DNA of 64,000 nucleotides from Aldehydirespirator sp965200005 (GTDB lineage Bacteria; Actinomycetota; Acidimicrobiia; Acidimicrobiales; Aldehydirespiratoraceae), in the NCBI GenBank assembly GCA_965200005.1, contig OZ241331.1:930001-994000 (forward strand), given 5' to 3'. Every line of letters begins with the position of its first letter. Within the stretch, counting starts at the first letter, position 1. The notes under the pieces are model-generated. The model saw nothing but the letters and a program-made list of their open reading frames with translations, had not been told where the DNA came from and made no database searches. Positions 8,535 through 17,097 of the stretch are shown one piece after another. The position numbers and the translations under genes are program-made.

Positions 8535-9722
8535 GTGACTGAGCGCGAGGCTTCACCGTCGACGACTGATCCGAACCCAGGTGAGGGAGCGGACGGTGAT
8601 GTGTTTGCAGGCAAGCTCCGTACCGATCACAGCAGGTATAGCCAGGCGTTGCAGACCTGGATGACCAAAGCGTTTCCCGAGCGTGAGAACTTCACGGTGA
8701 CCGACATTGAAGTGCCGGTAGCTACAGGGTTTTCGAACATGACAATCATGTTTGATGGATCATGGACTCGAGACGGTCACGACTATAGCCAACGATACGT
8801 GGCACGGATTGAACCGCAAGATGGAGGCATGTTCCCACCGCAAACACCCGATTGTCAGGTGTCAGTAGAGGTTCAATACCGTGCCATGAAAGCAGTTGCG
8901 GCCGCTCGAGTCGCACCGATGCCGCAACTGTACGGATACGAACCTGATGCGGCAGTTCTGGGAGCGCCGTTTTTTGTGATGGAGTTCGTTGAAGGTCGTA
9001 TTGCCTCTGATGTGCCGCGCTTCAGCGAGGCGGGTTTCATGAAGGAAGAAGCGACACCTGAGGAGCGCAGTCGCGCAGCACTTTCTGCCATTGAGATCAT
9101 CGCCAGCATCAACACGATTGACTGGCGTTCTGCGGGATTGGGTTGGCTTGACCCGAGCGGTATAGGGGAGCCAACCATGGCCACGCAGTTCGATCTGTAT
9201 AGGGAACTCGTGACATCGGAGTTGGCGGGACGGCGCCACGATGTGTTCTGGGCAGGCCTTGAGTGGCTAGAAGCAAACGACCCTGGAGATGACCGCATTG
9301 GCTTCACCTGGGGTGACGCAAGGCTCGGAAACATGATCCTGCGTGACTATCGACCGGTCGCGGTGCTTGATTGGGAGGTGTGCTCCCTTATACCCACTGA
9401 AGCTGACATTGGCTGGTGGCTGATGTTTGACCGCATGTCGTTTGACTATCTGGGGATTGATCGTCTTGAGGGTTACCCCACACGTGCCGAGATGATCAAG
9501 CACTATAAAGAGTGCTCCGGGTTGACTGTCCTTAATCCGCATTACTGGGAAGTGTTTGCGACGCTGCGCTTTTGTGCGATCTTCATCCGTCTCGGTGACC
9601 GTCTCACAGCCGCTGGGTTCGTACCACCCGAGCGCAATCCCGCGGTCGGCAACTATGTGACCGATTGCCTTGCACAGTTGCTTGGCATTGAGAACCCAAC
9701 AGAGGATCTGCTCATCTTTTAG
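8535..9722 (+). CDS. Aminoglycoside-phosphotransferase-fold kinase (ACAD10-like)
   Basis: This 395-residue protein has the APH fold. Glycine/anchor region VPVATGFSNMTIMFD, the FFVMEFVEGRIASD hinge, the catalytic loop WGDARLGNMI (with Asp and Asn of the Brenner-like motif) and the metal-binding AVLDWEVCSL are all visible. Proteins of this type in Actinobacteria often lie beside acyl-CoA dehydrogenases and are thought to phosphorylate hydroxyacyl substrates; that role is from family knowledge. Start GTG 8535 is preferred because the open frame upstream overlaps the divergent PaaI gene. The true substrate is unknown. Confidence 0.75.
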   Translation: MTEREASPSTTDPNPGEGADGDVFAGKLRTDHSRYSQALQTWMTKAFPERENFTVTDIEVPVATGFSNMTIMFDGSWTRDGHDYSQRYVARIEPQDGGMFPPQTPDCQVSVEVQYRAMKAVAAARVAPMPQLYGYEPDAAVLGAPFFVMEFVEGRIASDVPRFSEAGFMKEEATPEERSRAALSAIEIIASINTIDWRSAGLGWLDPSGIGEPTMATQFDLYRELVTSELAGRRHDVFWAGLEWLEANDPGDDRIGFTWGDARLGNMILRDYRPVAVLDWEVCSLIPTEADIGWWLMFDRMSFDYLGIDRLEGYPTRAEMIKHYKECSGLTVLNPHYWEVFATLRFCAIFIRLGDRLTAAGFVPPERNPAVGNYVTDCLAQLLGIENPTEDLLIF

Positions 9723-9752
9723 ATTCTCTGGTTTGGCGCCAAGGAGTGTTCA

Positions 9753-10748
9753 ATGGGTGCTAGTCACAGGGTTCGGGTAACTCTGCTCGCCACTGGTGGC
9801 ACGATCGCCTGTCGGCGCAACGACCGTGGGCATCTGGTACCTGGTGTAACCCCTGAACAGTTGATCGCCGACATTCCTGATGTCGCTCGGATTGCGGACG
9901 CAACAGCAGAAACCATGCGCAACATGTCGGGGTTTGACATGGGCCCGCCACAGATGGTTGGAGTAGCTCAACGCTGCCGAGAACTGCTTGAGTTAGGTGA
10001 AGCCGACGCAGTTGTTGTGACACACGGCACCGACACCATCGAAGAGACAATGTATGTAACCGAAATGCTCGCTGGCGATGCCACCGTGCATGGGCCGATC
10101 GTGTTCACGGGTGCTATGCGTGCTGGTTGTGAACTCGGAGCTGATGGCCCCAGCAACCTGTTTAGTGCATTCCGGGTTGCTGCGAGCTCGAGCGCACGAG
10201 GTCGGGGAGTGCTGCTTTGTTTCAACGATCAGATCCACTGCGCCTCGTGGGTTACCAAGCTCAATACCACCAACGTCGCCACTTTTGAAGCGGTAGCGGG
10301 CGGCCCGGTGGGGTCGATTCGAGATGGCGAGCCGGTGTTCGTTGTTGATACTCCCACCACGCCCAGAGGCAGCGACATAACCGGGGAGGTGCCGCTGGTG
10401 AAGGCCTACACCGGAATGACTCCAGACATCTTCGAGTGGCTGTTGCGGCGGGGCATTGACGGTCTAGTAATCGAGGGCACGGGTGCCGGCAACTTGGCGC
10501 GCACTGCGACCTCGGGGGTCAGGGCTCTGCTTGATGCGAACGTTCCTGTGGTTGTCACTTCCCGCTGCCCTTATGGAGTGCCGGCGTCTCCTTACGGCGG
10601 TCCAGGGGGTGGTGCCACCCTCGATCACTTGGGTGTATTGCGAGCCGCTCACCTCAATGGCCCCAAAGCGCGCCTTGCACTGATGGTCGGCTTGCACGAA
10701 ACCTCGGGCATCGACGAACTAAGGGAATGGTTCGCCGCTATTGGCTAG
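9753..10748 (+). CDS. Asparaginase family amidohydrolase
   Basis: This 331-residue protein belongs to the bacterial L-asparaginase family, hydrolysing asparagine or a related amide to release ammonia. The first catalytic Thr lies in LLATGGTIAC and the second in VVTHGTDTIEETMY; IVFTGAMRAG and DGPSNLFSAFRVA follow as in the family. No signal peptide is seen, so it should be cytoplasmic (type I-like). The gene starts 30 bases after the kinase gene and ends at convergent hairpins. In this nitrogen-scavenging setting an amide other than asparagine is possible. Confidence 0.88.
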   Translation: MGASHRVRVTLLATGGTIACRRNDRGHLVPGVTPEQLIADIPDVARIADATAETMRNMSGFDMGPPQMVGVAQRCRELLELGEADAVVVTHGTDTIEETMYVTEMLAGDATVHGPIVFTGAMRAGCELGADGPSNLFSAFRVAASSSARGRGVLLCFNDQIHCASWVTKLNTTNVATFEAVAGGPVGSIRDGEPVFVVDTPTTPRGSDITGEVPLVKAYTGMTPDIFEWLLRRGIDGLVIEGTGAGNLARTATSGVRALLDANVPVVVTSRCPYGVPASPYGGPGGGATLDHLGVLRAAHLNGPKARLALMVGLHETSGIDELREWFAAIG

Positions 10749-10753
10749 CTCAG

Positions 10754-10800
10754 ACGACTGCATCCATAACAGTCGTACAAGGTGCGCGCATGCGAGCACC
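10754..10800. terminator. Tandem hairpins between convergent genes
   Basis: ACGACTG at 10754-10760 pairs perfectly with CAGTCGT at 10770-10776 (7 bp stem, 9-base loop). A second inverted repeat, GGTGC...GCACC at 10781-10800, follows directly. They sit between the ends of the asparaginase gene and the minus-strand oxidoreductase gene, where a two-way terminator is expected. No T-run is present. Confidence 0.5.
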
Positions 10801-10840
10801 CAGCGGCTCCTTGACATCGAGTTTGGCTATCGAAGACTTG

Positions 10841-12139
10841 TCAGCGCTCACCGAAGTCGTCTGGAACGTAGATCGGGGTGTCGCTCGTAGCCCACTCCCG
10901 CACGGTGTCGGCAACCCGGGCTGCTTCTTCTGCTGGCATGGTCTGCACGATCGTGCGACCGAGTGCTTCAAAGACGGGGATCTCGTCATCGGCCAAAGCG
11001 GGCATCAGTTGCTTGCGCTGCATCGCTGCTTGCAGGGCGGGCTCTAGGCGTTCGAGCTTGCGTCGCTCACGCTCCGCCTCGACACTGGCAAAGCCGTCCA
11101 TTACCTCAGCGGCAAACAACTCAAGGGTCTCGCAGATGTGCTCGTGGCGGTTGCGGCCACCTTGCTGGATGAAGACCACTTGATCGACACCAGCTTCAGC
11201 AAATCCCTGCATGTGGGCTCGTACTTGTTCAGGCGTACCGATGCCGCTGCTCTCTGAACGGTCTTCAATCGAGTCCCTTGCTTTGAGATAGTTGGCCCAG
11301 ATGTCGGTGCGCCCCGGCTTGTGAGTGCCGAACACATAGTGGTGCCCGAGGCCGTAGCCAAAGAACTGGAACCCATCAAGACCTCTTTGTTTGGCTTCAT
11401 CGGCATCGTGGTGAAGCGAGAGTCCCGTCACCATGGCGATGTTGGGGTTAATGGCATGGCCGATCGGAATGCACTCGGTTTCGAGGATCCGGTAGTAGTC
11501 ACTAACCCAAGCGGCGGCCTGGTCGGGGTCAACGAATGAGAATGTAAGTGCCCCTATTCCGAGTCTCGCTGCAAGCTTGATCGTCTCACGGTTTGAACAA
11601 GCAACCCAGAGCGGTGGATGCGGCTTCTGCACCGGCTTTGGCACCACGTTGCGACACGGCATCGAGAAGAACTGACCCTCATAACCCGGGTATGGGTCCA
11701 TGACCATCATGTTGCAGCACTGTTCGACAGCCTCCTGCCAGGCAGGGCGCTTGTTGTCCGGGGAAACACCGAAACCGCCTAGTTCCATGATCGAAGATGA
11801 CTCACCGGTACCGAATTCGACCCTGCCACCCGAGACCAGATCAAGCGTGGCTATGCGTTCAGCCACTCTGGCGGGATGGTTGTATCCAGGGGGCATCAAC
11901 ACGATGCCGTGACCGAGACGGATACGGCTAGTTCGTTGACTGCAGGCAGCTAGGAACACTTCTGGTGCAGACGAGTGGGAGTACTCCTCTAAGAAGTGAT
12001 GCTCAACCTCCCAGGCATAGTCAAAGCCGAGTCTGTCGGCTAGTTCAACCTGCTCCAGCGCTTCGCTAAACAGTCGTTGCTCATCGCCAGCCTCCCAAGG
12101 ACGAGGCAATTGATGCTCATAGAAGATGCCGAATTTCAC
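10841..12139 (-). CDS. Luciferase-like (LLM) flavin/F420-type oxidoreductase
   Basis: This 432-residue TIM-barrel oxidoreductase belongs to the bacterial luciferase-like family, whose members use FMN or F420. The N-terminus MKFGIFYEHQLPRPW, the block YAWEVEHHFLEEYSHSS and LMPPGYNHPARVAERIATLDLVSGGRVEFGTG are hallmarks. A tail of about 90 residues, rich in Glu, Arg and Ala, extends past the usual barrel end. The length exceeds typical LLM proteins of 330-370 residues for that reason. It precedes the MFS gene in the reverse direction with 56 bases between. Cofactor and substrate cannot be assigned. Confidence 0.85.
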   Translation of the reverse strand: MKFGIFYEHQLPRPWEAGDEQRLFSEALEQVELADRLGFDYAWEVEHHFLEEYSHSSAPEVFLAACSQRTSRIRLGHGIVLMPPGYNHPARVAERIATLDLVSGGRVEFGTGESSSIMELGGFGVSPDNKRPAWQEAVEQCCNMMVMDPYPGYEGQFFSMPCRNVVPKPVQKPHPPLWVACSNRETIKLAARLGIGALTFSFVDPDQAAAWVSDYYRILETECIPIGHAINPNIAMVTGLSLHHDADEAKQRGLDGFQFFGYGLGHHYVFGTHKPGRTDIWANYLKARDSIEDRSESSGIGTPEQVRAHMQGFAEAGVDQVVFIQQGGRNRHEHICETLELFAAEVMDGFASVEAERERRKLERLEPALQAAMQRKQLMPALADDEIPVFEALGRTIVQTMPAEEAARVADTVREWATSDTPIYVPDDFGER

Positions 12140-12195
12140 GACATCAGACTCTAGGTGGCGATGTCGGCGCTAGTGGCCGAGAAGCACCATTGGGA

Positions 12196-13617
12196 TTAGT
12201 TGACGCTGGCGTCAGTGTTGTGTGTCGTGTTACGTGTACGCGCGCTGCGCGGGTAAATAACACCGAATAACATCACATTTAAGAAATATCCGATCGCACT
12301 GAGAATCCAGACACTCTGGTGTGCGTTATGGGTGGCCTCTGGGCCCACAGGTTCGCCGATCAAGGCAAAAGCCATCGCAATCGACAGCGCCACCGACAAC
12401 TGAAAGAAGGTCGTACGACCAGCAGTTGCCATAGCGAACTGGCCCGGTGGGACGTCACGCAGCGCTGCTCCAACTAGCTGTGCAAATCCAGTACCCGCAG
12501 CAACACCAATCAACACAGTGCCAGTGAGCAGGTGCGCGATCGAGGGTTCCGTAGTGATGGTTAGCAATAGCCAGAGCATCCCTGTCACTCCACAAACTGA
12601 GCCCGCGGCGAGGATTGGTGGATTGCCGATCCGGTCAGCTAGGCGGCCGGCTTGAGGGGACACCAGGAACGAGACGATTGGCCCGACCCCATAAGCAAGT
12701 CCGGTCTGTAGCACCGACCATCCCCAGACATCTTGGATGTAGGTCGGTAGTGGCACCAGCACCGCAAAGAAGCCGATCGCAAAGAAGAGTGAGCCTGCAT
12801 TGCCGAGAACAAACGAGCGGGTGCGCAACAAGTTGAGATCAAAGAGCGGTGCTGGGTGATGCAGACTCCTCAAGACGAATGCGGTGGTCATGACGACGCC
12901 GAGAGCGAAAGAAGCCAATGTCGCACCACTGGTCCACCCCCAAGCTTCTCCCTGCACAATGCCGAGGATGATCACCGCTACACCAAACGACGCCAGGGGC
13001 ACACCCACAAAGTCCACTCGCGATGAGGTGCCACCCGAAGCATCTCGGGCCAACACGCGTGATCCCACGGCAAGTGCCGCTGCCGCGACCGGCACATTGA
13101 CAAGGAAAATGGCGCGCCAACTCGACACTTCGATCAAAAAACCACCGAGCGCAGGGCCAACTGCTGCCGCAAGTCCGCCCATCGAACCCCAGACACCGAT
13201 TGCCATCTGACGGCGTTGCGATGGGAATGCCGTGAGCATTAGCGCCATACCAGCCGGAAACTGCATCGATCCACCGACGGCTTGAAGAGCGCGAGCAGCA
13301 ATCAACATCGAAGCATTGCCAGCGAGGCCCGCAGCTACCGAACCAACTGCAAATACCGCAAGACCCGTGCAGAAGATGCGCCGTCTTCCGTAGCGATCTG
13401 CCAGCCAGCCAGAAACGAGTAACAGGGCGGCAACGACGATTGAGTAAGCATTCACAACCCAAGACAGAGCTGCCGGGTTGGCACCAGACAGCGAGGTGTT
13501 GATTTCGGGCAGTGCGAGGGCAATGATCGTGGTCTCCATTGCCACCATGAACACCACAACGGAGACCACTACGAGGGTCAGCCACGCCGAGTGAGGGATC
13601 TCCACTTTGGTTGTCAC
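12196..13617 (-). CDS. MFS transporter, DHA2 (EmrB/QacA-like) drug:H+ antiporter
   Basis: This 473-residue protein has about 14 hydrophobic segments, the DHA2 layout. Motif A appears as GWLADRYGRRRIF after the second segment, motif C-like glycine/proline repeats occur in GGLAAAVGPALGGFLIE, and WRAIFLVNVPVAAAAL is the well-known EmrB/QacA block. Such proteins export hydrophobic compounds in exchange for protons. It is divergent from the glutamine-synthetase-like gene, with 215 bases between the two starts. Substrate unknown. Confidence 0.9.
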   Translation of the reverse strand: MTTKVEIPHSAWLTLVVVSVVVFMVAMETTIIALALPEINTSLSGANPAALSWVVNAYSIVVAALLLVSGWLADRYGRRRIFCTGLAVFAVGSVAAGLAGNASMLIAARALQAVGGSMQFPAGMALMLTAFPSQRRQMAIGVWGSMGGLAAAVGPALGGFLIEVSSWRAIFLVNVPVAAAALAVGSRVLARDASGGTSSRVDFVGVPLASFGVAVIILGIVQGEAWGWTSGATLASFALGVVMTTAFVLRSLHHPAPLFDLNLLRTRSFVLGNAGSLFFAIGFFAVLVPLPTYIQDVWGWSVLQTGLAYGVGPIVSFLVSPQAGRLADRIGNPPILAAGSVCGVTGMLWLLLTITTEPSIAHLLTGTVLIGVAAGTGFAQLVGAALRDVPPGQFAMATAGRTTFFQLSVALSIAMAFALIGEPVGPEATHNAHQSVWILSAIGYFLNVMLFGVIYPRSARTRNTTHNTDASVN

Positions 13618-13724
13618 TGTCGACCGCCCAGAGGTGTCCGTTGGTTCGAGTGCGGAACAAGGCGGCGGGTGCCCTCAACCGTCTTCACCACTCTATGTAC
13701 TTGGGGTCGTGAATCCGGGGTGTT

Positions 13725-13754
13725 GGCGTTGACTGGCGTTGACTGGCCTTGACG
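13725..13754 (+). repeat. Three tandem 10-bp repeats upstream of the GmaS-like gene
   Basis: GGCGTTGACT occurs twice back to back (13725-13734 and 13735-13744) and is followed by the variant GGCCTTGACG (13745-13754). The period equals one helical turn, so a protein would see all copies on one DNA face. The last copy supplies a TTGACG that could act as a -35 element, with TTTAAT at 13770-13775 as a possible -10 (15-base spacing) or TAATGT at 13772-13777 (17-base spacing). It lies about 80 bases before the ATG at 13833. Confidence 0.5.
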
Positions 13755-13832
13755 GATCTCAGAGAATAGTTTAATGTGAGGAAAGAATCACTACTCACAG
13801 TAGACATCCCATAGCCACCGACAGGGGGAGAA

Positions 13833-15233
13833 ATGGCAACCGATCTTGAGAGATTTGTCGAAGCCGACGGTCGCGAAGCACAGATTGCTGAGATAGAAGC
13901 ACGTATCAAAGCCGACGACATCCGCTACCTGTACTGCCAGTTCGTCTCGGTGACGGGTCGCATTATGGGTAAAGGCATCCCGGCAAAGCACTTCGGGATG
14001 ATCGCTCGCAAGGGTTTCCAGCTCGTGTACGGCTCCACGGCCAACCTGTTCATTGACCGTCACGGAAATTACATCGGTTATGGCCCTGAGGCTCGAGAGC
14101 TCGTCGGTATCGGAGAACCTGAGACATTTCAGCGTTTGCCTTGGGATCACAAAACGGCGCGTGTCTGGTGTACTTTGTTCCGCGGCCGTGAAGAAGAAGT
14201 TGATGGCGGGGCATTCCTTACATCAGACTGCCGGGGAAATCTAAAGCGACTGCACGCCGAATTTGAAGCCAAACACGGTCTGCATCTTCGTGCCGGGTGC
14301 GAGCCGGAGATGATGTGGCTCAAGGCCGATGCCGACGGCAAGCCCACCGTTGAAGGCATGACCAAGCCGAACTGTTATCACATTGATCAGTTCGCCGAGT
14401 TGCAGCCACTTATCCACAGGGTTGTGGAGTACTGCGAGGAAATGGGCCTTGACATGATCCAAGGCGACCATGAAGACGCGCCGGGGCAACTTGAGCTCAA
14501 TTTCAACTTTGACCGAGCAGAACTGACCGCAGATCGTCTCACTACCTACCGCCAGGTCTGCAAACAGGTCGGCCGCGAGATGGGGGCATTCCCTTGCTTC
14601 ATGCCGAAGCCATTCATGGGGGTTTCCGCTAACGGCTGCCACCACAACATCTCGTTGTGGGACGCTGACGGCAATAACACGTTCATGCCCGCCGGTGATA
14701 ATCCCCAGCTGCCTGGGCCCATCGGCATGCAAGCAATTGGGGGCATCCTTGAGCATGTCCGGGCATTGACATGCCTTACGTCTCCGACCGTTAACTCTTA
14801 CCGGAGGTTGTGGGACACGGGCTTCTGGGCACCGGTCTTTGCTGATTGGGGCTTCCAGAATCGCACCACAGCACTACGGGTTAGTGCTCCTGGACGCTTT
14901 GAGTATCGCTCGGTTGACAGTTCCGTGAATCCGTATCTGTCGTTCGCCGGTCTACTGCAGGCGATGGATGACGGGATTGATCGTGATCTTGATCCGGGTG
15001 AACCGGAGGAACGCAATATCTATGACGCCATGGAAGCTGGCAAGAGTGTTGAGAAGATCCCGTTGACACTCGGCGAGGCTCTTGAGGCTCTAAAGGCTGA
15101 TGAGGTTGTGATGCGAGCCCTGCCAGGCGAGATGGAACGCGTGTTCATGCACTACAAGACAGATGAGTGGGAGCGCTTCCTGCACACAGTCTCGGACTGG
15201 GACATCGAGGAGTATCTCGACATCCTGCCGTAG
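13833..15233 (+). CDS. gmaS: Glutamine-synthetase-like ligase, probable gamma-glutamylmethylamide synthetase
   Basis: This 466-residue protein is a glutamine-synthetase family ligase that couples ATP to amide formation on glutamate. The N-terminal beta-grasp region has YLYCQFVSVTGRIMGKGIP. The catalytic domain shows the metal-binding AGCEPEMMW, QGDHEDAPGQLELNF, NGCHHNISLW and the ATP-site RTTALRVSAPGRFEYRSVD. These variants depart from ordinary GlnA and match the GlnT/GmaS branch. Directly downstream lie three MgsABC-like genes, which makes methylamine the likely co-substrate, giving gamma-glutamylmethylamide. RBS GGGGGAG lies 2 bases before ATG 13833. An ordinary glutamine synthetase role cannot be excluded. 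Confidence 0.75.
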   Translation: MATDLERFVEADGREAQIAEIEARIKADDIRYLYCQFVSVTGRIMGKGIPAKHFGMIARKGFQLVYGSTANLFIDRHGNYIGYGPEARELVGIGEPETFQRLPWDHKTARVWCTLFRGREEEVDGGAFLTSDCRGNLKRLHAEFEAKHGLHLRAGCEPEMMWLKADADGKPTVEGMTKPNCYHIDQFAELQPLIHRVVEYCEEMGLDMIQGDHEDAPGQLELNFNFDRAELTADRLTTYRQVCKQVGREMGAFPCFMPKPFMGVSANGCHHNISLWDADGNNTFMPAGDNPQLPGPIGMQAIGGILEHVRALTCLTSPTVNSYRRLWDTGFWAPVFADWGFQNRTTALRVSAPGRFEYRSVDSSVNPYLSFAGLLQAMDDGIDRDLDPGEPEERNIYDAMEAGKSVEKIPLTLGEALEALKADEVVMRALPGEMERVFMHYKTDEWERFLHTVSDWDIEEYLDILP

Positions 15234-15311
15234 ATGTGCCGTTTGGCCTTGTTAGCCATTGATATAGCAAAAGACGCAACAGAATTACAAAGCTGCTGAG
15301 GGGGTAGCAAC

Positions 15312-16241
15312 ATGTGTGGAATAGCTGGTGTCATCCATCGCGACGGCACTGCCGATATCGGTGCAGAGCTCACCGCCATGCTCCAGTCAATGAAACACCG
15401 CGGTCCCGATTCCACTGGGTACGCGGTGTACGGGCCTGTGGATGACCTCGTTGTGATCCGATTCGTGCTCGCCGAACCTAACAAGAGCACCGGGTTTGGT
15501 ATGGAGGAGCGCCTCGAGAGGAGCCGTGCCGAAGTAGAAGCTCGAATGGCCAAAATCGGCGCCGAGGTAGCCACAGTTACTAGCGACACTGGCTACGCCT
15601 TTCGGGCAACTATTCGCTATGGCGGTGACCTCAAAGCACTTGCTGATTACCTAGAGGACGTTCCGGGATGTGAAGTGCTCTCGCTAGGGAGTTCTCTAGA
15701 GATCATCAAGGATCTCGGAGATGCCGAAACGGTGAGTAGCCAATACAAGCTCGGTTCCTTCCGGGGTACTCACGGGATCGGTCATGTGCGAATGGCTACC
15801 GAATCCGAGGTTGATCTCGCTAGTGCTCACCCCTACTGGGCCTACCCATTCGCTGATGTCGCAGTGGTGCATAACGGTCAATTGACCAACTATCACCAGT
15901 GGCGTCGCCGTCTAGAACAGCACGGTCACCGCTTCCAGAGTGAGTGTGACTCTGAGATCATCGCGGTCTATCTCGCTGAGCACATGTCTCGAGGCCTGTC
16001 GCTTGAGACTGCAATGAAGCACAGTCTTGATGATCTTGATGGTGTGTTCACCTACGTGTGTGTCACCGGTAACGAGTTGGGTATAGCGAAAGATGAGATG
16101 GCTGCGAAGCCGCTGGTGTTATTCGAGTCGGATCCTCTGGTTGCCGTGGCTACTGAAGAGGTCGCAATCCGTGCGCTTGTCAAGCGTGAAGTTGTGACCC
16201 GTGATCCATATGAGCGAGAGGTGCTGGTGTGGCAAGTCTGA
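15312..16241 (+). CDS. mgsA: Class II glutamine amidotransferase subunit (MgsA/GlxB-like)
   Basis: This 309-residue protein is a class II amidotransferase domain standing as its own subunit. The catalytic Cys2 is in MCGIAGV, with MKHRGPDSTGYAVYG, IGHVRMATES and VVHNGQLTNYHQWRRRLEQHG as the family blocks. In the N-methylglutamate pathway MgsA releases methylamine from gamma-glutamylmethylamide and channels it to MgsC; in glutamate synthase the same fold releases ammonia. The order amidotransferase, GXGXG subunit, FMN subunit is that of mgsABC and glxBCD. ATG with GGGGGT upstream. A plain split glutamate synthase is the alternative. Confidence 0.78.
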   Translation: MCGIAGVIHRDGTADIGAELTAMLQSMKHRGPDSTGYAVYGPVDDLVVIRFVLAEPNKSTGFGMEERLERSRAEVEARMAKIGAEVATVTSDTGYAFRATIRYGGDLKALADYLEDVPGCEVLSLGSSLEIIKDLGDAETVSSQYKLGSFRGTHGIGHVRMATESEVDLASAHPYWAYPFADVAVVHNGQLTNYHQWRRRLEQHGHRFQSECDSEIIAVYLAEHMSRGLSLETAMKHSLDDLDGVFTYVCVTGNELGIAKDEMAAKPLVLFESDPLVAVATEEVAIRALVKREVVTRDPYEREVLVWQV

Positions 16242-16293
16242 CCGCCTGTCTCGCCCGTACAGCCCGCAGCGCATCTCATAAGGAAGGTCGTTA

Positions 16294-17088
16294 GTGCCAG
16301 GCGTAGGTTCTCGCAGCGGTGTCAGCTATGACGCACGAGGCCTTGTTGAGCCTCATGCGGAGATGCCCGAAAACATTGAGGTGGATGGTTATAGAGCGCG
16401 CTTTGATGCCGCGGATCTCACAATTCGCCAGATCAACATGGCATTGCGCAAGCTCATCTATAACGACGGCATCATCGACGTAACGGTGCTGAATCCGGCG
16501 TCGAAACACTCCCTTGCTGTGGGGATTCTCAAGCGCTGCCGCATTCACTTTGAGGGAAGCCCCGGTTGGTTCGCTTGCGGCCTAATTGACGGCCCGGAAG
16601 TGACCATAAATGGCCGGGTTGGCTGGTCGGTAGCTGAGAACATGATGTCTGGTGTGGTGACAATAGAACGCAGCGCTGGCTCACTTACTGGAGCCGCAAT
16701 CCGTGGTGGTGATCTGATCATCAAGGGTGATGTTGGTGCTCGCACCGGTATCGATCAGAAGGGCGGCACGATCATCGTGACCGGCGACGTGGGCATCAAC
16801 ACGGGTTTCATGATGCAGCGAGGTCGTCAGATCATCTGCGGTAACGCTGGACAAAATCTTGGTGACTCGATGTATGACGGTGCTATCTATGTGGCAGGCA
16901 AAGTCCGCTCTCTGGGCGTTGACTGCGTGCCAGGCGACTGGGATGACGCCGATTCGGAGTTCATCGAGAGGAAGTTCCGGATTCACAATCTCGGTGCCCC
17001 GCCAGAGTTTCAAAAGTTCGTGTGCGGCAAGCAACTGCACAACTATGACTCGCTCGAACCGTCAGAGCGCAAGCTCGTCATTCACTAG
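16294..17088 (+). CDS. mgsB: Glutamate-synthase beta-helix (GXGXG) subunit, MgsB/GlxC-like
   Basis: This 264-residue protein matches only the C-terminal right-handed beta-helix of GltB, which in the whole enzyme is structural. Repeated G-x-x-G turns are visible in GGDLIIKGDVGARTGIDQKGG, VTGDVGINTGFMMQRG and CGNAGQNLGDSMYDGAIYVAG. It starts at GTG 16294, with GGAAGG about 8 bases upstream. It lies between the amidotransferase and FMN subunits, 9 bases before the latter, so the three form one complex. The N-terminal 40 residues contain a charged segment not shared with GltB. Confidence 0.8.
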   Translation: MPGVGSRSGVSYDARGLVEPHAEMPENIEVDGYRARFDAADLTIRQINMALRKLIYNDGIIDVTVLNPASKHSLAVGILKRCRIHFEGSPGWFACGLIDGPEVTINGRVGWSVAENMMSGVVTIERSAGSLTGAAIRGGDLIIKGDVGARTGIDQKGGTIIVTGDVGINTGFMMQRGRQIICGNAGQNLGDSMYDGAIYVAGKVRSLGVDCVPGDWDDADSEFIERKFRIHNLGAPPEFQKFVCGKQLHNYDSLEPSERKLVIH

Positions 17089-17097
17089 GAACACAGC

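Noticed and set aside
12839..13678. Open frame of 279 codons on the minus strand
   Set aside because: It overlaps the MFS transporter in another frame; its Arg/Cys/Ser/Trp-rich translation shows no domain, while the MFS frame has complete family motifs.
14241..14756. Open frame of 171 codons on the minus strand
   Set aside because: It is antisense to the glutamine-synthetase-like gene and has no start context or domain.
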